Source: Kribbella solani (GTDB taxonomy: Bacteria > Actinomycetota > Actinomycetes > Propionibacteriales > Kribbellaceae). From it: 64,000 nucleotides of DNA. Position 1 is the stretch's first letter. Every line of letters begins with the position of its first letter. A model generated the notes under the pieces. It did not search any database. It was not told the origin of the DNA and was given only the letters and a program-made list of their open reading frames with translations. The stretch lies in the NCBI RefSeq assembly GCF_014205295.1, contig NZ_JACHNF010000001.1:3224001-3288000 (forward strand). Direction: 5' to 3'. The position numbers and the translations under genes were made by a program. Shown one piece after another: positions 52,905 to 61,645 of the stretch.

Positions 52905-53999
52905 ATGCCCGCAACCAAGGCCCGCCCGCCGAAGCGCCCGGCCCGCTCCGCGCCTCCGGCCCGCTCCGTACCCAAGGAGCAGTCGTTGGCGTTCTACCGG
53001 CAGATGGTGTTCGTCCGCCGGTTCGAAGAACGCGCCGCCCGTGCGTACACGGAAGCGAAGATCGGCGGCTACTGCCATCTGAACCTCGGCGAGGAGGCCA
53101 CCGTCGCCGGCCTGATCGCGGCGATGGCGCCGGACGACTACCTGTTCACCAACTACCGCGAGCACGGGTACGCCCTGGCCCGCGGCATCGCGCCCGAACG
53201 GGTGATGGCCGAGTTGTACGGGCGGTCGGACGGGGTGTCGAAGGGATGGGGCGGGTCGATGCACATGTTCGACCTCGCGTCTCGGTTCATGGGTGGGTAC
53301 GGCATCGTCGGCGGTCAGTTGCCGCTGGCAACCGGTGCGGCGCTCGCGATCGACTACCGCGACGGCGGCGAGGCGGTCGTTTGCCTGATGGGCGACGGAA
53401 CCACCAACATCGGCGCGTTCCACGAGTCGCTGAACTTGGCCGCCTTGTGGGGGCTGCCAATTGTTTATGTTGTCGTGAACAACGGTCTCGGGATGGGTAC
53501 GACGGTCGAGCAGTCCTCGGCGGAACCTGAGCTGTACAAGCGCGCCGGCTCGTACCGGATGGCGTCCGCGCGGGTCGACGGCAACGATCCGGCCGCCGTG
53601 TACGACGGCATGCGGACCGCGCTTTTGGCGGCGCGAGCCGGGCGGCCGTACCTGCTGGAGGCTGTTTCGGAACGGCTCAAGGGGCATTCGGTGGTGGACC
53701 CGGCTCGGTATCGCAGTCGCGAAGAGGCGGAGGCGCTGAAGGCGGCCGATCCGATCGCCGCGTACGCCGTGAAGCTGCATGAACGTGGGGTGCTCACCGA
53801 CGAGCTGATTGCCGAGATCGACGGTGAAGCGATTGCCGCGGTCGCCAGGGCGGTGGAGTTTGCGGAGGGCAGTCCGGAGCCGGAGGTGGCGACGTTGTTC
53901 GACTACACGTACGCGACGCCGGTGCCGAACGACTCGCGCCGACTGCCTGGGGAAGCGTTGTTTCCGGAGGTTTCGGGGGTTTCGGGGGTTTCGGCATGA
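52905..53999 (+). CDS. 2-oxoacid dehydrogenase E1 alpha subunit
   Basis: Thiamine-diphosphate-dependent decarboxylase subunit of a pyruvate, acetoin or branched-chain 2-oxoacid dehydrogenase. The 364-residue protein has the TPP motif GDGTTNIGAFHESLNLAALW and LPIVYVVVNNGLGMG, the YREHGYALARGI and GGSMHMFD motifs, and the phosphorylation-loop-like region YRSREEAEAL. ATG 52905 with AAGGAG. Overlaps the E1-beta start (ATGA). Substrate not assignable. Confidence 0.9.
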   Translation: MPATKARPPKRPARSAPPARSVPKEQSLAFYRQMVFVRRFEERAARAYTEAKIGGYCHLNLGEEATVAGLIAAMAPDDYLFTNYREHGYALARGIAPERVMAELYGRSDGVSKGWGGSMHMFDLASRFMGGYGIVGGQLPLATGAALAIDYRDGGEAVVCLMGDGTTNIGAFHESLNLAALWGLPIVYVVVNNGLGMGTTVEQSSAEPELYKRAGSYRMASARVDGNDPAAVYDGMRTALLAARAGRPYLLEAVSERLKGHSVVDPARYRSREEAEALKAADPIAAYAVKLHERGVLTDELIAEIDGEAIAAVARAVEFAEGSPEPEVATLFDYTYATPVPNDSRRLPGEALFPEVSGVSGVSA

Positions 54000-54993
54000 G
54001 TGTGATCAGTTATCGGCAGGCGTTGCACGACGCGCTCCGGTCGGAGCTGGTACGGGACGAGAACGTGTTCCTGATCGGCGAGGAGATCGGGCGGTTCGAG
54101 GGCTCGTACAAGATCACTGCCGGTCTGCTGACCGAGTTCGGCCCGCGGCGGGTCCGGGACACGCCGATCGCCGAAGAAGGGTTCACCGGCGCCGCGATCG
54201 GAGCCGCGATGCTCGGGCTACGGCCGGTGGTCGAAATCATGACGATCAACTTCTCACTGCTCGCCCTCGATCAGATTGTCAACAATGCGGCAAAGATCTA
54301 CGGCATGTTCGGCGGGCAGTCGCGGGTGCCGCTGGTGATTCGTACGCCCGGTGGTGGCGGTCAGCAACTAGGCGCCACGCATTCGCAGAACATCGAGCTG
54401 TACTACGCGTTCGTACCCGGGATGAAGGTGGTCGCGCCGTCCAGTCCCGCCGACGCGAAAGCCCTGATGCTGGCCGCGATCCGCGACGACGATCCCGTCC
54501 TGGTGCTGGAGAACCTTGCCTTGTACAACAGCACCGGCGAAGTACCCGACGATCTCGAACCGGCCGAGATCGGGCGGGCAACGGTCACCCGGGTGGGCGC
54601 TGACATCACCGTCGTCGCGTACTCGCGGATGGCGGCCGTCGCGCTCGAAGTTGCCGAACACCTTGCCGGTGAAGGGATCGACGTCGAGGTGGTCGACCTG
54701 CGCAGCCTGCGACCGCTCGACCGGGACACGATCATCGGGTACGAAAGACGAACTGCGCGGTCGTGCTGGAAGACGACTGGCTGACGTACGGCATCGGCGC
54801 CGAGGTCGCCGCGACGATCTCGGACGGCGCGTTCGACTGGCTGGACGCCCCGGTCCGCCGGGTCGCGATGGCCGAGGTACCGATGCCGTACGCAAAGTCC
54901 CTAGAAGCCGCCGCCCTCCCATCCCCCAACGACGCCATCACCGCCATCACCGCCATCCACCAAACCCTAACCGCCGCAGCCCGCCGCCACTGA
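53996..54993 (+). pseudogene. 2-oxoacid dehydrogenase E1 beta subunit, frameshifted
   Basis: Frame 1 (from ATG 53996) encodes E1-beta from MSVISYRQALHDALRSELVR through VVDLRSLRPLDRDTIIG, then reads ERRTARSCWKTTG and stops at 54784. The expected C-terminal part (LEDDWLTYGIGAEVAATI to the end at 54993) continues in another frame from about 54745. The expected I-G-S-V-R-K-T-N reading is restored by inserting four bases (TCGG) after the GGG at about 54736. So the gene has a 4-bp deletion, real or a sequencing error; if real, the complex lacks an intact E1-beta C-terminal domain. Confidence 0.88.
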
Positions 54994-55090
54994 CCACCGC
55001 CGAAACCGCTGGCCCCGCGACCGACTCTCCCACTACTGACCGCACCGCCTGCCGCCGCCGAACCGCTGAACCCCTGCCGAAGAGGACCCC

Positions 55091-56491
55091 ATGACCGACA
55101 TCCTCATGCCCCGCCTGTCCGACACCATGACCGAAGGCGCGATCGCCACCTGGCACAAACACCCCGGCGACCCAGTCGCCGCCGGCGACGTCCTGGTCGA
55201 AATCGAAACCGACAAGGCCCTAATGGAACAAGAGGCCTACGAACCCGGCACCCTCACCGAAATCCTCGTCCCCGAAGGCCAATCCGCCCCCATCGGCACC
55301 CCCATAGCCCGCCTAACCCCCACCACCCGACCCAGCCCCACCACCCCGGCCGCCGATCCGACCGGTGCACCGATCCCGTCCGCTACATCGTCCGCACCTG
55401 TTGACCGCCGGCCCGCCACCCCGCTCGTACGCCGACTGGCCCGCGAACGCGGCATCGACCTGTCGACAATCCTCGGCTCCGGCCCCAGCGGCCGCATCGT
55501 CCGCGCCGACCTGGACACCATCCCCGCACTCCCCGACACCCCCACGTCCCCCGACATCCCGGTGACGCCGACCGGCCGGTCAGCCGACGACGCACGCGAA
55601 CCACGGGCCATACCCTTCGACGCCATCCGCCAATCGATCGCCGCCCGGCTGACCGAGAGCAGCACCACCATCCCCACCTTCACGGCGACAACCTCAGCCG
55701 ACGTCGAAGACCTCCTCACCCTCCGCACCCAGATCAACCAGTCCCACACCACCCCCAACACCACACCAGGCACCACACCAGGCGTCCGCGCCACACCAAG
55801 CGTCAGCACCACACCGAGCGCCACACCGAGCGCCACACCGAGCACCGGTACTACGCCGGGCACCGGCGCGACGCCGGGCACCGGCGCGACGCCGAGCATC
55901 GGTACTACGCCGGGCACCGACCAGGACCCCGCACGCGGCACCGGCTCGATCCCAGGCATGAGAATCAGCCTCAACGACCTGCTCGTCCGAGCCACCGCTC
56001 TCGCCCTCCGCGCCCACCCCGGCATCAACGCGTCCTACTCCCCCAAGGATCGTGGCCAAACCCTTCTCCACCACCGCATCCATGTCGGCATCGCGATCGC
56101 CGCGCCGGCCGGTCTCGTCGTACCCGTCATCCGCGACGCCGATCGCGCGTCCGTCAGCACGATCTCCACCACCACCCGCGAGTACGTCACCAACGCCGCC
56201 GACCGCAGATTGTCAACAATCGACCTCAGCGACGGCACCTTCACCATCAGCAACCTCGGCATGTACGGGATCGAGCACTTCACCGCGATCATCAACCCAC
56301 CCCAAGGCGCGATCCTCGCCGTCGGCGCGACGTACGACGAACCCACTCTCAGCAACGGCGAATGGCGCACCCGCAAACGCCTCCGGTACACCCTTACCGC
56401 CGACCACCGCATCATCGACGGCGCCCTCGCCGCCCAGTTCCTCGCCACCTTGACGGCACTCCTCGAAAACCCACTCAGAATCATCGCCTGA
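55091..56491 (+). CDS. 2-oxoacid dehydrogenase E2 (dihydrolipoamide acyltransferase)
   Basis: The 466-residue protein has a lipoyl domain with the lipoylated Lys in VEIETDKALME, a peripheral-subunit-binding domain (PLVRRLARERGIDLSTILGS), and the acyltransferase domain with PFDAIRQSIAARLTES and the catalytic LTADHRIIDGALAAQFL (HRIIDG). Unusually, a 60-residue Thr/Pro/Gly/Ala repeat insert splits the acyltransferase domain between LRTQINQS and ISLNDLLVRATALAL. No E3 gene follows, so a shared lipoamide dehydrogenase is presumed. Confidence 0.9.
   Translation: MTDILMPRLSDTMTEGAIATWHKHPGDPVAAGDVLVEIETDKALMEQEAYEPGTLTEILVPEGQSAPIGTPIARLTPTTRPSPTTPAADPTGAPIPSATSSAPVDRRPATPLVRRLARERGIDLSTILGSGPSGRIVRADLDTIPALPDTPTSPDIPVTPTGRSADDAREPRAIPFDAIRQSIAARLTESSTTIPTFTATTSADVEDLLTLRTQINQSHTTPNTTPGTTPGVRATPSVSTTPSATPSATPSTGTTPGTGATPGTGATPSIGTTPGTDQDPARGTGSIPGMRISLNDLLVRATALALRAHPGINASYSPKDRGQTLLHHRIHVGIAIAAPAGLVVPVIRDADRASVSTISTTTREYVTNAADRRLSTIDLSDGTFTISNLGMYGIEHFTAIINPPQGAILAVGATYDEPTLSNGEWRTRKRLRYTLTADHRIIDGALAAQFLATLTALLENPLRIIA
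55740..55930 (+). repeat. In-frame TTPG/ATPS repeats inside the E2 catalytic domain
   Basis: Degenerate 12- to 15-bp units (ACACCGAGC, ACGCCGGGCACCGG) encode alternating T-T-P-G, A-T-P-S and G-A-T-P-G steps, about 55 codons long. They lie between two core elements of the acyltransferase fold. Confidence 0.9.
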
Positions 56492-56559
56492 CGAGCAACA
56501 GGCGGGTAGGTTCGGTTGCCGGTACCGATCGAAGCGCGGGCAGCACAGGAGGCGAAGCG

Positions 56560-57294
56560 ATGAGAGCTCTTCTCACCTCATCCGGCATCAAGAACGCCAG
56601 CATTCACGACGCCCTGGTGGACCTGCTCGGCAAACCCATCGCGGAATCCAACGCCCTCTTCATCCCGACCGCGATCTACCCGTTCCCCGGCGGCCCCGGA
56701 ATGGCCTATCGAGCCCTTACAGGCAAATCAGCTTCGCCCCTCTGCGACCTGGGCTGGAAATCCCTCGGAATCCTGGAACTGACCGCCCTCCCAAGCATCG
56801 ACAAATCCGCCTGGGAACCAGCCATCCGCGACGCCGACGCGCTCCTGGTCTGGGGCGGCGACCCCTTGTACCTAGCCAACTGGATGCACCGCTCCGGCCT
56901 CACCGAACTTATACCGACCCTCCGCCCAGAAGCCGTGTACGTAGGTGTCAGCGCCGGCGCGATAGCCGCAACGACCACCTTTGTCGAAACGTACACGGAA
57001 CCACCCCGCGGAGAGGACCGCCCGCTCAAATCAGAACCCGCAGTTTTCACCACCCCCGAAGGCGACGTGAACCGAACCTTGGTCACCGGCCGCGGCGCCG
57101 GCTTGGTGGATTTCGCCGTCATCCCCCATTTGAATCACCCCGACCACCCCGATGCTTCCCTCGCCAACGCAAAACTCTGGGCGTCCCACATCCCCTGCCC
57201 CACTTACGCCCTGGACGACGAATCAGCCCTGAAGATCACCGAAACCACCACCGAAGTTGTCTCCGAAGGCACCTGGCAACTCTTCAACTCGTAA
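56560..57294 (+). CDS. Peptidase S51 (dipeptidase E-like)
   Basis: The 244-residue protein has the S51 nucleophile motif VGVSAGAIAATT (G-V-S-A-G) and the oxyanion/His region around DALLVWGGDPLYLANWM and VIPHLNHPDHPD. These enzymes hydrolyse Asp-X dipeptides or cyanophycin-like substrates. ATG 56560 with GGAGG. It is convergent with the following gene, only 10 bp apart. Confidence 0.88.
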   Translation: MRALLTSSGIKNASIHDALVDLLGKPIAESNALFIPTAIYPFPGGPGMAYRALTGKSASPLCDLGWKSLGILELTALPSIDKSAWEPAIRDADALLVWGGDPLYLANWMHRSGLTELIPTLRPEAVYVGVSAGAIAATTTFVETYTEPPRGEDRPLKSEPAVFTTPEGDVNRTLVTGRGAGLVDFAVIPHLNHPDHPDASLANAKLWASHIPCPTYALDDESALKITETTTEVVSEGTWQLFNS

Positions 57295-57304
57295 CCGAAG
57301 CGCG

Positions 57305-58156
57305 CTAGCAGGTTCCGGCCGCGGTGGTGGTTCCGAAGCCGATCGCGAACCCGGCAAGTACGGGCATCTTCGGCGCGATCAGCACGCCGGCGACGATGAG
57401 ACCCACGGACAGCCAGCAGGACGCGGTCGTGTCCTCGGCCTCGAACGCCGCCCCCGGAGCGTTGAGCTTCGCGAGCAACATTTCGCGAAGACCACCGTAC
57501 GAGCCGGACTTCGTACTCAACGCCGCTATCGCCTCGGATGTCGCCCCGCCCGCCGTGAGCCGGTTGATCAAGGTGGCCTGATCGTACGCGGCGAACCGCT
57601 CAACCATGGCCGGGATCAAATTCCTGACCTGCGCGCTCAGGGTACGTTGCCCGGGTCCGGTCTGCGCGTACAACTCGGCTGCCGCGGCTTGGCGGACAAG
57701 GAGATCGAACATCTCAACGACCGACTTGCCCACCTGCTGCTCGAACTGCTCACCGGCCGGCGCCTCGTCCGTGTCCGACAGCTTCGGTCGGGCACCGGGG
57801 CGTGATCTGAGCTTGCCGGCCAGCCCAGCCGCGGAGATCGGCTCGAACGAATCCAGGAAAAGTGCCTCCGCGGCAGGAACCTGGTACTCCATGATCTGCG
57901 AGCCGGCGGCGTCGTAGGTGCCCGTTTCGGTGCCCCCGACGGCGTACTGCCGCGGCATCCAGACGATCGTGTTCCCGTGATCGTAGCCATCACACGGGCA
58001 CGGCTCGGTGACGCAGGCACACGGATTCACCGGGTTCAGACCGCGAGCCACCAGCGGATCATCAACACTCGCGGCGAGAGGTACCGCCTTGAAAGCGACC
58101 GTGCCCTGCATCGCGGCATCCACCGCCCGTAGCCGTTGCTCAGCCACGTCTCGCAT
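57305..58156 (-). CDS. Unknown protein with Cys-rich segment and hydrophobic C-terminus ending in Cys
   Basis: A 283-residue product. Near residues 40-50 is a short Cys cluster (PCACVTEPCPCDGYDHG); the middle is helical and Ala/Leu-rich; the last 45 residues are a Gly/Ala-rich hydrophobic hairpin (LSVGLIVAGVLIAPKMPVLA, GFAIGFGTTTAAGTC) ending in Cys. No family is recognised. ATG 58156 with GAGG 6 nt upstream. Adjacent (36 bp) to another protein of the same design, so they form a pair of unknown role. Confidence 0.75.
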   Translation of the reverse strand: MRDVAEQRLRAVDAAMQGTVAFKAVPLAASVDDPLVARGLNPVNPCACVTEPCPCDGYDHGNTIVWMPRQYAVGGTETGTYDAAGSQIMEYQVPAAEALFLDSFEPISAAGLAGKLRSRPGARPKLSDTDEAPAGEQFEQQVGKSVVEMFDLLVRQAAAAELYAQTGPGQRTLSAQVRNLIPAMVERFAAYDQATLINRLTAGGATSEAIAALSTKSGSYGGLREMLLAKLNAPGAAFEAEDTTASCWLSVGLIVAGVLIAPKMPVLAGFAIGFGTTTAAGTC

Positions 58157-58191
58157 CGTCCTCACCCCATTCCGATCGGATGCTTGTGGCG

Positions 58192-58716
58192 CTAGCACAG
58201 AGCGAGCGCGAGACCGGCTCCCATTCCGGCCACCAGGCAGCCGGTTCCGACGGTCTTGAAGCACGTCATCAGACCTCCACCCACAACCCCGACGAGCAAG
58301 TCGCAGGCCACCACCTCGCGAGAGTAGGACGCCGGTGCGTCGCCGACGACCCGTCGCATCGCGTCGATAACACCTTGCGCGTAATCTTCGTTGCTCCGGG
58401 CAAGGACTTGCTCAGCATTGGAACGATCTCCGGGCGCGAGTCCGGTACTCGCCTGTAATTCGCTCCTGAGGTGCTGATTGATCCACGCCTGGTGGTCGGT
58501 GAAGATCGCGGTCATCCGCCGGGCATGACGCTCGAGCGGCGCGGCGGCGGCAGCGATCCGCTCGTCCAGGTAATCGCCCGGCCCAGTCGGCCCGCTCGTC
58601 GCCGAGTTCGCCAGCTTCTGCGCTTGCAGCAGCAACACGAAGTTCAGCATTTCAGTCGCCGCCAGCGTGATTTCCAGCAGTTCATCGGTGGTCGGCTCGG
58701 CACTGCGCACGTCCAT
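58192..58716 (-). CDS. Unknown protein with hydrophobic Gly-rich C-terminus ending in Cys
   Basis: The 174-residue product has a helical N-terminal 140 residues and a hydrophobic tail (VACDLLVGVVGGGLMTCFKT, VGTGCLVAGMGAGLALALC) ending in Cys. The overall form recalls small membrane-active or sortase-independent surface proteins, but no family is recognised. ATG 58716 follows GGGGGGA. First gene of the pair with 57305-58156. An inverted repeat upstream may be its operator. Confidence 0.75.
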   Translation of the reverse strand: MDVRSAEPTTDELLEITLAATEMLNFVLLLQAQKLANSATSGPTGPGDYLDERIAAAAAPLERHARRMTAIFTDHQAWINQHLRSELQASTGLAPGDRSNAEQVLARSNEDYAQGVIDAMRRVVGDAPASYSREVVACDLLVGVVGGGLMTCFKTVGTGCLVAGMGAGLALALC

Positions 58717-58753
58717 GACAATTCCCCCCTGCTCTGGCTCCCCAGCCCCCTGT

Positions 58754-58775
58754 AACAGTCCAAAACCGGACAGTT
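58754..58775. promoter_or_regulatory. Inverted repeat upstream of the unknown gene pair
   Basis: AACAGTCC-AAAACC-GGACAGTT has 8-bp arms with one mismatch and lies 38 bp upstream of the start at 58716. Position suits an operator. Confidence 0.5.
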
Positions 58776-58812
58776 TCCGAGAGTAGCGACCCGGGCGGCC
58801 AAAGAACAGGGC

Positions 58813-59559
58813 TCACATTCGCGCGCGGAGTACGTCCACCTCGGCACCTGGTACGAATGGGTCGAAATCGTGTTCGATCAGCCAACGAGTCGCCAACAGG
58901 CTTCGTACCGACCACCACGCGTGAATCACGTCGACATCGACGTCCGCGCCGTACCCCTCGACAACATCACCAAGACGGTCTGGATGCGCGAGCGTCAATG
59001 TGGCGAGATCGCGTAAACCGTCGCCACTGCCCGCCTCGGACCAATCGATAATGCCGGTCAGCTCGTCGCCCGCCACGAACACATGCGCGACATGCAAATC
59101 CCCATGCGTGAACACCGGAGCCCACGGCCGCAGCGCCGCCTCCGCGACCTGCCGGTTACGCGTCACCAGGTCCGCCGGCAAGATCCCGCCCGCCACCAGC
59201 CGTTCGCACTCGGCATCAAGGTCCGCCGCCAACTTGTCGACAGCCTGTCCACCCCGACTGGGCCAAGGCGGCACCGGTGCATCATGCAACTTCCGTACCG
59301 CCGCCCCGGCCGCGGCCCAAGCCGCCGGCGACGCGACCGACGGCTCACCCAACGTCGCGAGCACCGTCCCCGGCACCGCCGAAATCGCCAGCACCGAAGG
59401 CTGCTGCCACAAAACCCGAGGCGTCGGCACCGGCGCCAAGCCGATCGCCTCAACCTCACGATCAATCCGCCCCTGATCCCCATCCACCTTCAAAAACACG
59501 TCCCCCACCCGCAACGTAGCCCGCTCCGAGTGCGCCAACACAACCTGCACCTCATCCAT
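58813..59559 (-). CDS. APH-like phosphotransferase family protein
   Basis: The 248-residue protein has the catalytic loop PVFTHGDLHVAHVFV (HGDxxxxH in place of N) and GIIDWSEAGSGDGLRDLA. Substrate unknown. The start at ATG 59559 is preferred over GTG 59565. Third APH-like gene in the window. Confidence 0.82.
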   Translation of the reverse strand: MDEVQVVLAHSERATLRVGDVFLKVDGDQGRIDREVEAIGLAPVPTPRVLWQQPSVLAISAVPGTVLATLGEPSVASPAAWAAAGAAVRKLHDAPVPPWPSRGGQAVDKLAADLDAECERLVAGGILPADLVTRNRQVAEAALRPWAPVFTHGDLHVAHVFVAGDELTGIIDWSEAGSGDGLRDLATLTLAHPDRLGDVVEGYGADVDVDVIHAWWSVRSLLATRWLIEHDFDPFVPGAEVDVLRARM

Positions 59560-59657
59560 GACCACCCAGTATCACCACCCACACCCACCACCGTCGCCAC
59601 ATTTACCACCCACCCCCTCCCGCCGGCCGAACCCGAGCGAGGATTGACCAAGACATT

Positions 59658-59682
59658 AACTGCAACTACTGTGGTTTCAGTT
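59658..59682. promoter_or_regulatory. Rrf2 operator, site 1
   Basis: A 25-bp element beginning AACTGCAAC and ending TCAGTT, with ACTG/CAGT inverted symmetry, 21 bp upstream of the rrf2-type gene. It matches site 2 before the MFS gene in about 19 of 25 positions. Confidence 0.85.
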
Positions 59683-59702
59683 CTTCGGTCGAGGGAGCGG
59701 AC

Positions 59703-60146
59703 ATGGGCATCAGCAGCAGAAGCGCGGTGGCGATTCACGCGCTCACCATGTTGGCGCGCTGGCGGGAGCATACGCTGACCTCGGGCGACATCGCGGACAG
59801 CCTGGACAGCAACCCTGTCCTCGTCCGACGCATCCTCGGTACGCTGCGCGACGCCGGCTTGGTGCAGTCGACCGAAGGCCGCGGTGGGGGCTGGACGCTT
59901 GCGCGCGCTCCTCGGGCCATCACCCTGTACGACGCGTATGCCGCAGTCGAAACCGGCCCGGTACTCGCCGGGCACGCCCATCCGCCGAGTGCCGAATGCG
60001 AGGTCGGGCGCAACATTCAGGCGCTTCTCGAAGCCGAGTTCCGCGCGGCCGAGCAGGCACTGGAACATCGACTCGGCCGCACCACGATCGCCCACCTCGT
60101 GAGGCAGGTGCTTGCGAAGGAGCGCGAGCTCGGCCTGCAGCGCTGA
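59703..60146 (+). CDS. Rrf2 family transcriptional regulator
   Basis: The 147-residue protein has a winged helix (LTSGDIADSLDSNPVLVRRI, LGTLRDAGLVQSTEGRGGGW). It lacks the three-Cys cluster of the iron-sulfur IscR/NsrR subgroup (only one Cys, in AECEVG), so it belongs to the cluster-free YwnA-like type. It probably represses itself and the MFS-SDR operon through the shared operator. Confidence 0.9.
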   Translation: MGISSRSAVAIHALTMLARWREHTLTSGDIADSLDSNPVLVRRILGTLRDAGLVQSTEGRGGGWTLARAPRAITLYDAYAAVETGPVLAGHAHPPSAECEVGRNIQALLEAEFRAAEQALEHRLGRTTIAHLVRQVLAKERELGLQR

Positions 60147-60154
60147 AGCACAAC

Positions 60155-60184
60155 AAGGCCGGGCCAGCCCCCGGCCTTCCTTTT
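60155..60184 (+). terminator. Intrinsic terminator after the rrf2-type gene
   Basis: AAGGCCGGG (60155-60163) pairs with CCCGGCCTT (60170-60178), loop of six, followed by CCTTTT. Confidence 0.88.
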
Positions 60185-60190
60185 CACCCA

Positions 60191-60215
60191 AACTGCAACC
60201 ATTGCAGTATCAGTT
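60191..60215. promoter_or_regulatory. Rrf2 operator, site 2
   Basis: AACTGCAACC...GTATCAGTT, the same 25-bp motif as at 59658-59682, 21 bp upstream of the MFS start. The equal distance to both genes strongly supports co-regulation. Confidence 0.85.
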
Positions 60216-60235
60216 GATTTCGGAGAACCCGATTC

Positions 60236-61645
60236 ATGACGGCAACTACCGCGGCTGAGCACGCTCCCATCCAGAAGTCTCTGCTGGCGTTGCTGATGCC
60301 GGCGATGCTGGTCACGGTCGTCGCCAGCGACATGGTCAATCTCATGCTGCCTTCGATCGGAAAACAGTTCGGCGCCTCCGAGGCAGAGCTCGCCTGGGTC
60401 GTCACCGGTTTCCTGCTGATGTTCTCGATCGGCATCCCCTGCTACGGCCGCATCTCCGACCGCGTCAGCCTCCGGCGGCTCTTCGGGTTCGCGCTGTCGG
60501 TCTACGCCGCGGGCAGTCTGGTCTGCGCGCTGGCCCCGAACCTCCCCGCCCTGGTCGCCGGCCGAATCGTGACCGGTGCGGGCGCCGCCGCGATTCCGGT
60601 GCTCGCGATCGTCGCGGTCACGCGCCTGATGCCCGAAGGAAGGCGCGGCACGGGCATCGGCGTACTCTCCGCGGCCGCGGGCATCGGCACGGCTGCCGGG
60701 CCGGCACTCGGCGGCGGGATCGGCCAGCACCTCGGCTGGTCCGCGCTCTTCTGGTTCATGTTCGCCATCTCGCTCGTCCTTCTTCCCGCGGCATTGCACG
60801 TACTTCCGGACCACCGGCCATCTCACGCCGGCAGGTTCGACTTCGTCGGTGGTGCGCTGCTCGGCCTCGGCGCTGGGCTGCTGCTGTTCGGCATCACACA
60901 GTTACAGGTCGCCGGGCTATCGGCGCCGGAGTCCTGGGCGAGCATCTCGGTTGCAGTGCTGGCGCTCATACTCTTCGGATGGCGCACGGTTCGAGTCGCG
61001 CATCCGTTCGTGCCGCCAGCACTTTTCGCCAACCGGACCTATCGTGTCTCGGTCTTGATCGCGTTCCTGGCAATGGCCGTGAACCTGGGAGCCTTGGTGT
61101 ACGTGCCGCTGCTGCTTGTCGAGGTCAACGGCCTCACACCGGGCGAAGGCGCACTGGTCATGATCCCCGCGGGCATCGCCGTCGCCGTGCTCTCACCTCT
61201 GATCGGGCGGCTCGCCGACCGGATCGGTACCCGGCCGCTCGTACTGTCCGGCCTCGCGGTTATCGGTGTGTTCGCGCTGTTGCTGTCGACTTTCGCGGGG
61301 AACACGTCGGTCCTGCCGGCAGGAGTCGGCGTGCTCGGCCTGAGTATCGGCTTCATTTTCGTGATCACTCCGATCATCAGCGCCGCGGCGGGCTCACTGC
61401 CCGCGGCACAGGTCGGCGTGGGCCTCGGACTCCTGCAAGGCGCGCAGTTCCTTGGTGCCGGCGCCGGGCCGGCTGTGTTCGGCGTGCTGGTGACCGCGCT
61501 GCGCGAAAGCGGCAGGGCTGCGACGAATCCCTTCCATGCAACCGCCGACGGTGCCGCGTACTCGGATGCGTTCCTGCTCATGTCCTTGGTAGCCGCCGCG
61601 GCGCTCCTGACCGCGATCCGGCTGCGCCCGAGGATGACCCGATGA
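60236..61645 (+). CDS. MFS drug transporter, DHA2-like (14 helices)
   Basis: A 469-residue pump with about 14 membrane segments; motif A is CYGRISDRVSLRRLFGFA. Its ligand may be the molecule sensed by the Rrf2 regulator. Start ATG 60236 (CGGAGA upstream). The end overlaps the SDR gene (ATGA). Confidence 0.92.
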   Translation: MTATTAAEHAPIQKSLLALLMPAMLVTVVASDMVNLMLPSIGKQFGASEAELAWVVTGFLLMFSIGIPCYGRISDRVSLRRLFGFALSVYAAGSLVCALAPNLPALVAGRIVTGAGAAAIPVLAIVAVTRLMPEGRRGTGIGVLSAAAGIGTAAGPALGGGIGQHLGWSALFWFMFAISLVLLPAALHVLPDHRPSHAGRFDFVGGALLGLGAGLLLFGITQLQVAGLSAPESWASISVAVLALILFGWRTVRVAHPFVPPALFANRTYRVSVLIAFLAMAVNLGALVYVPLLLVEVNGLTPGEGALVMIPAGIAVAVLSPLIGRLADRIGTRPLVLSGLAVIGVFALLLSTFAGNTSVLPAGVGVLGLSIGFIFVITPIISAAAGSLPAAQVGVGLGLLQGAQFLGAGAGPAVFGVLVTALRESGRAATNPFHATADGAAYSDAFLLMSLVAAAALLTAIRLRPRMTR

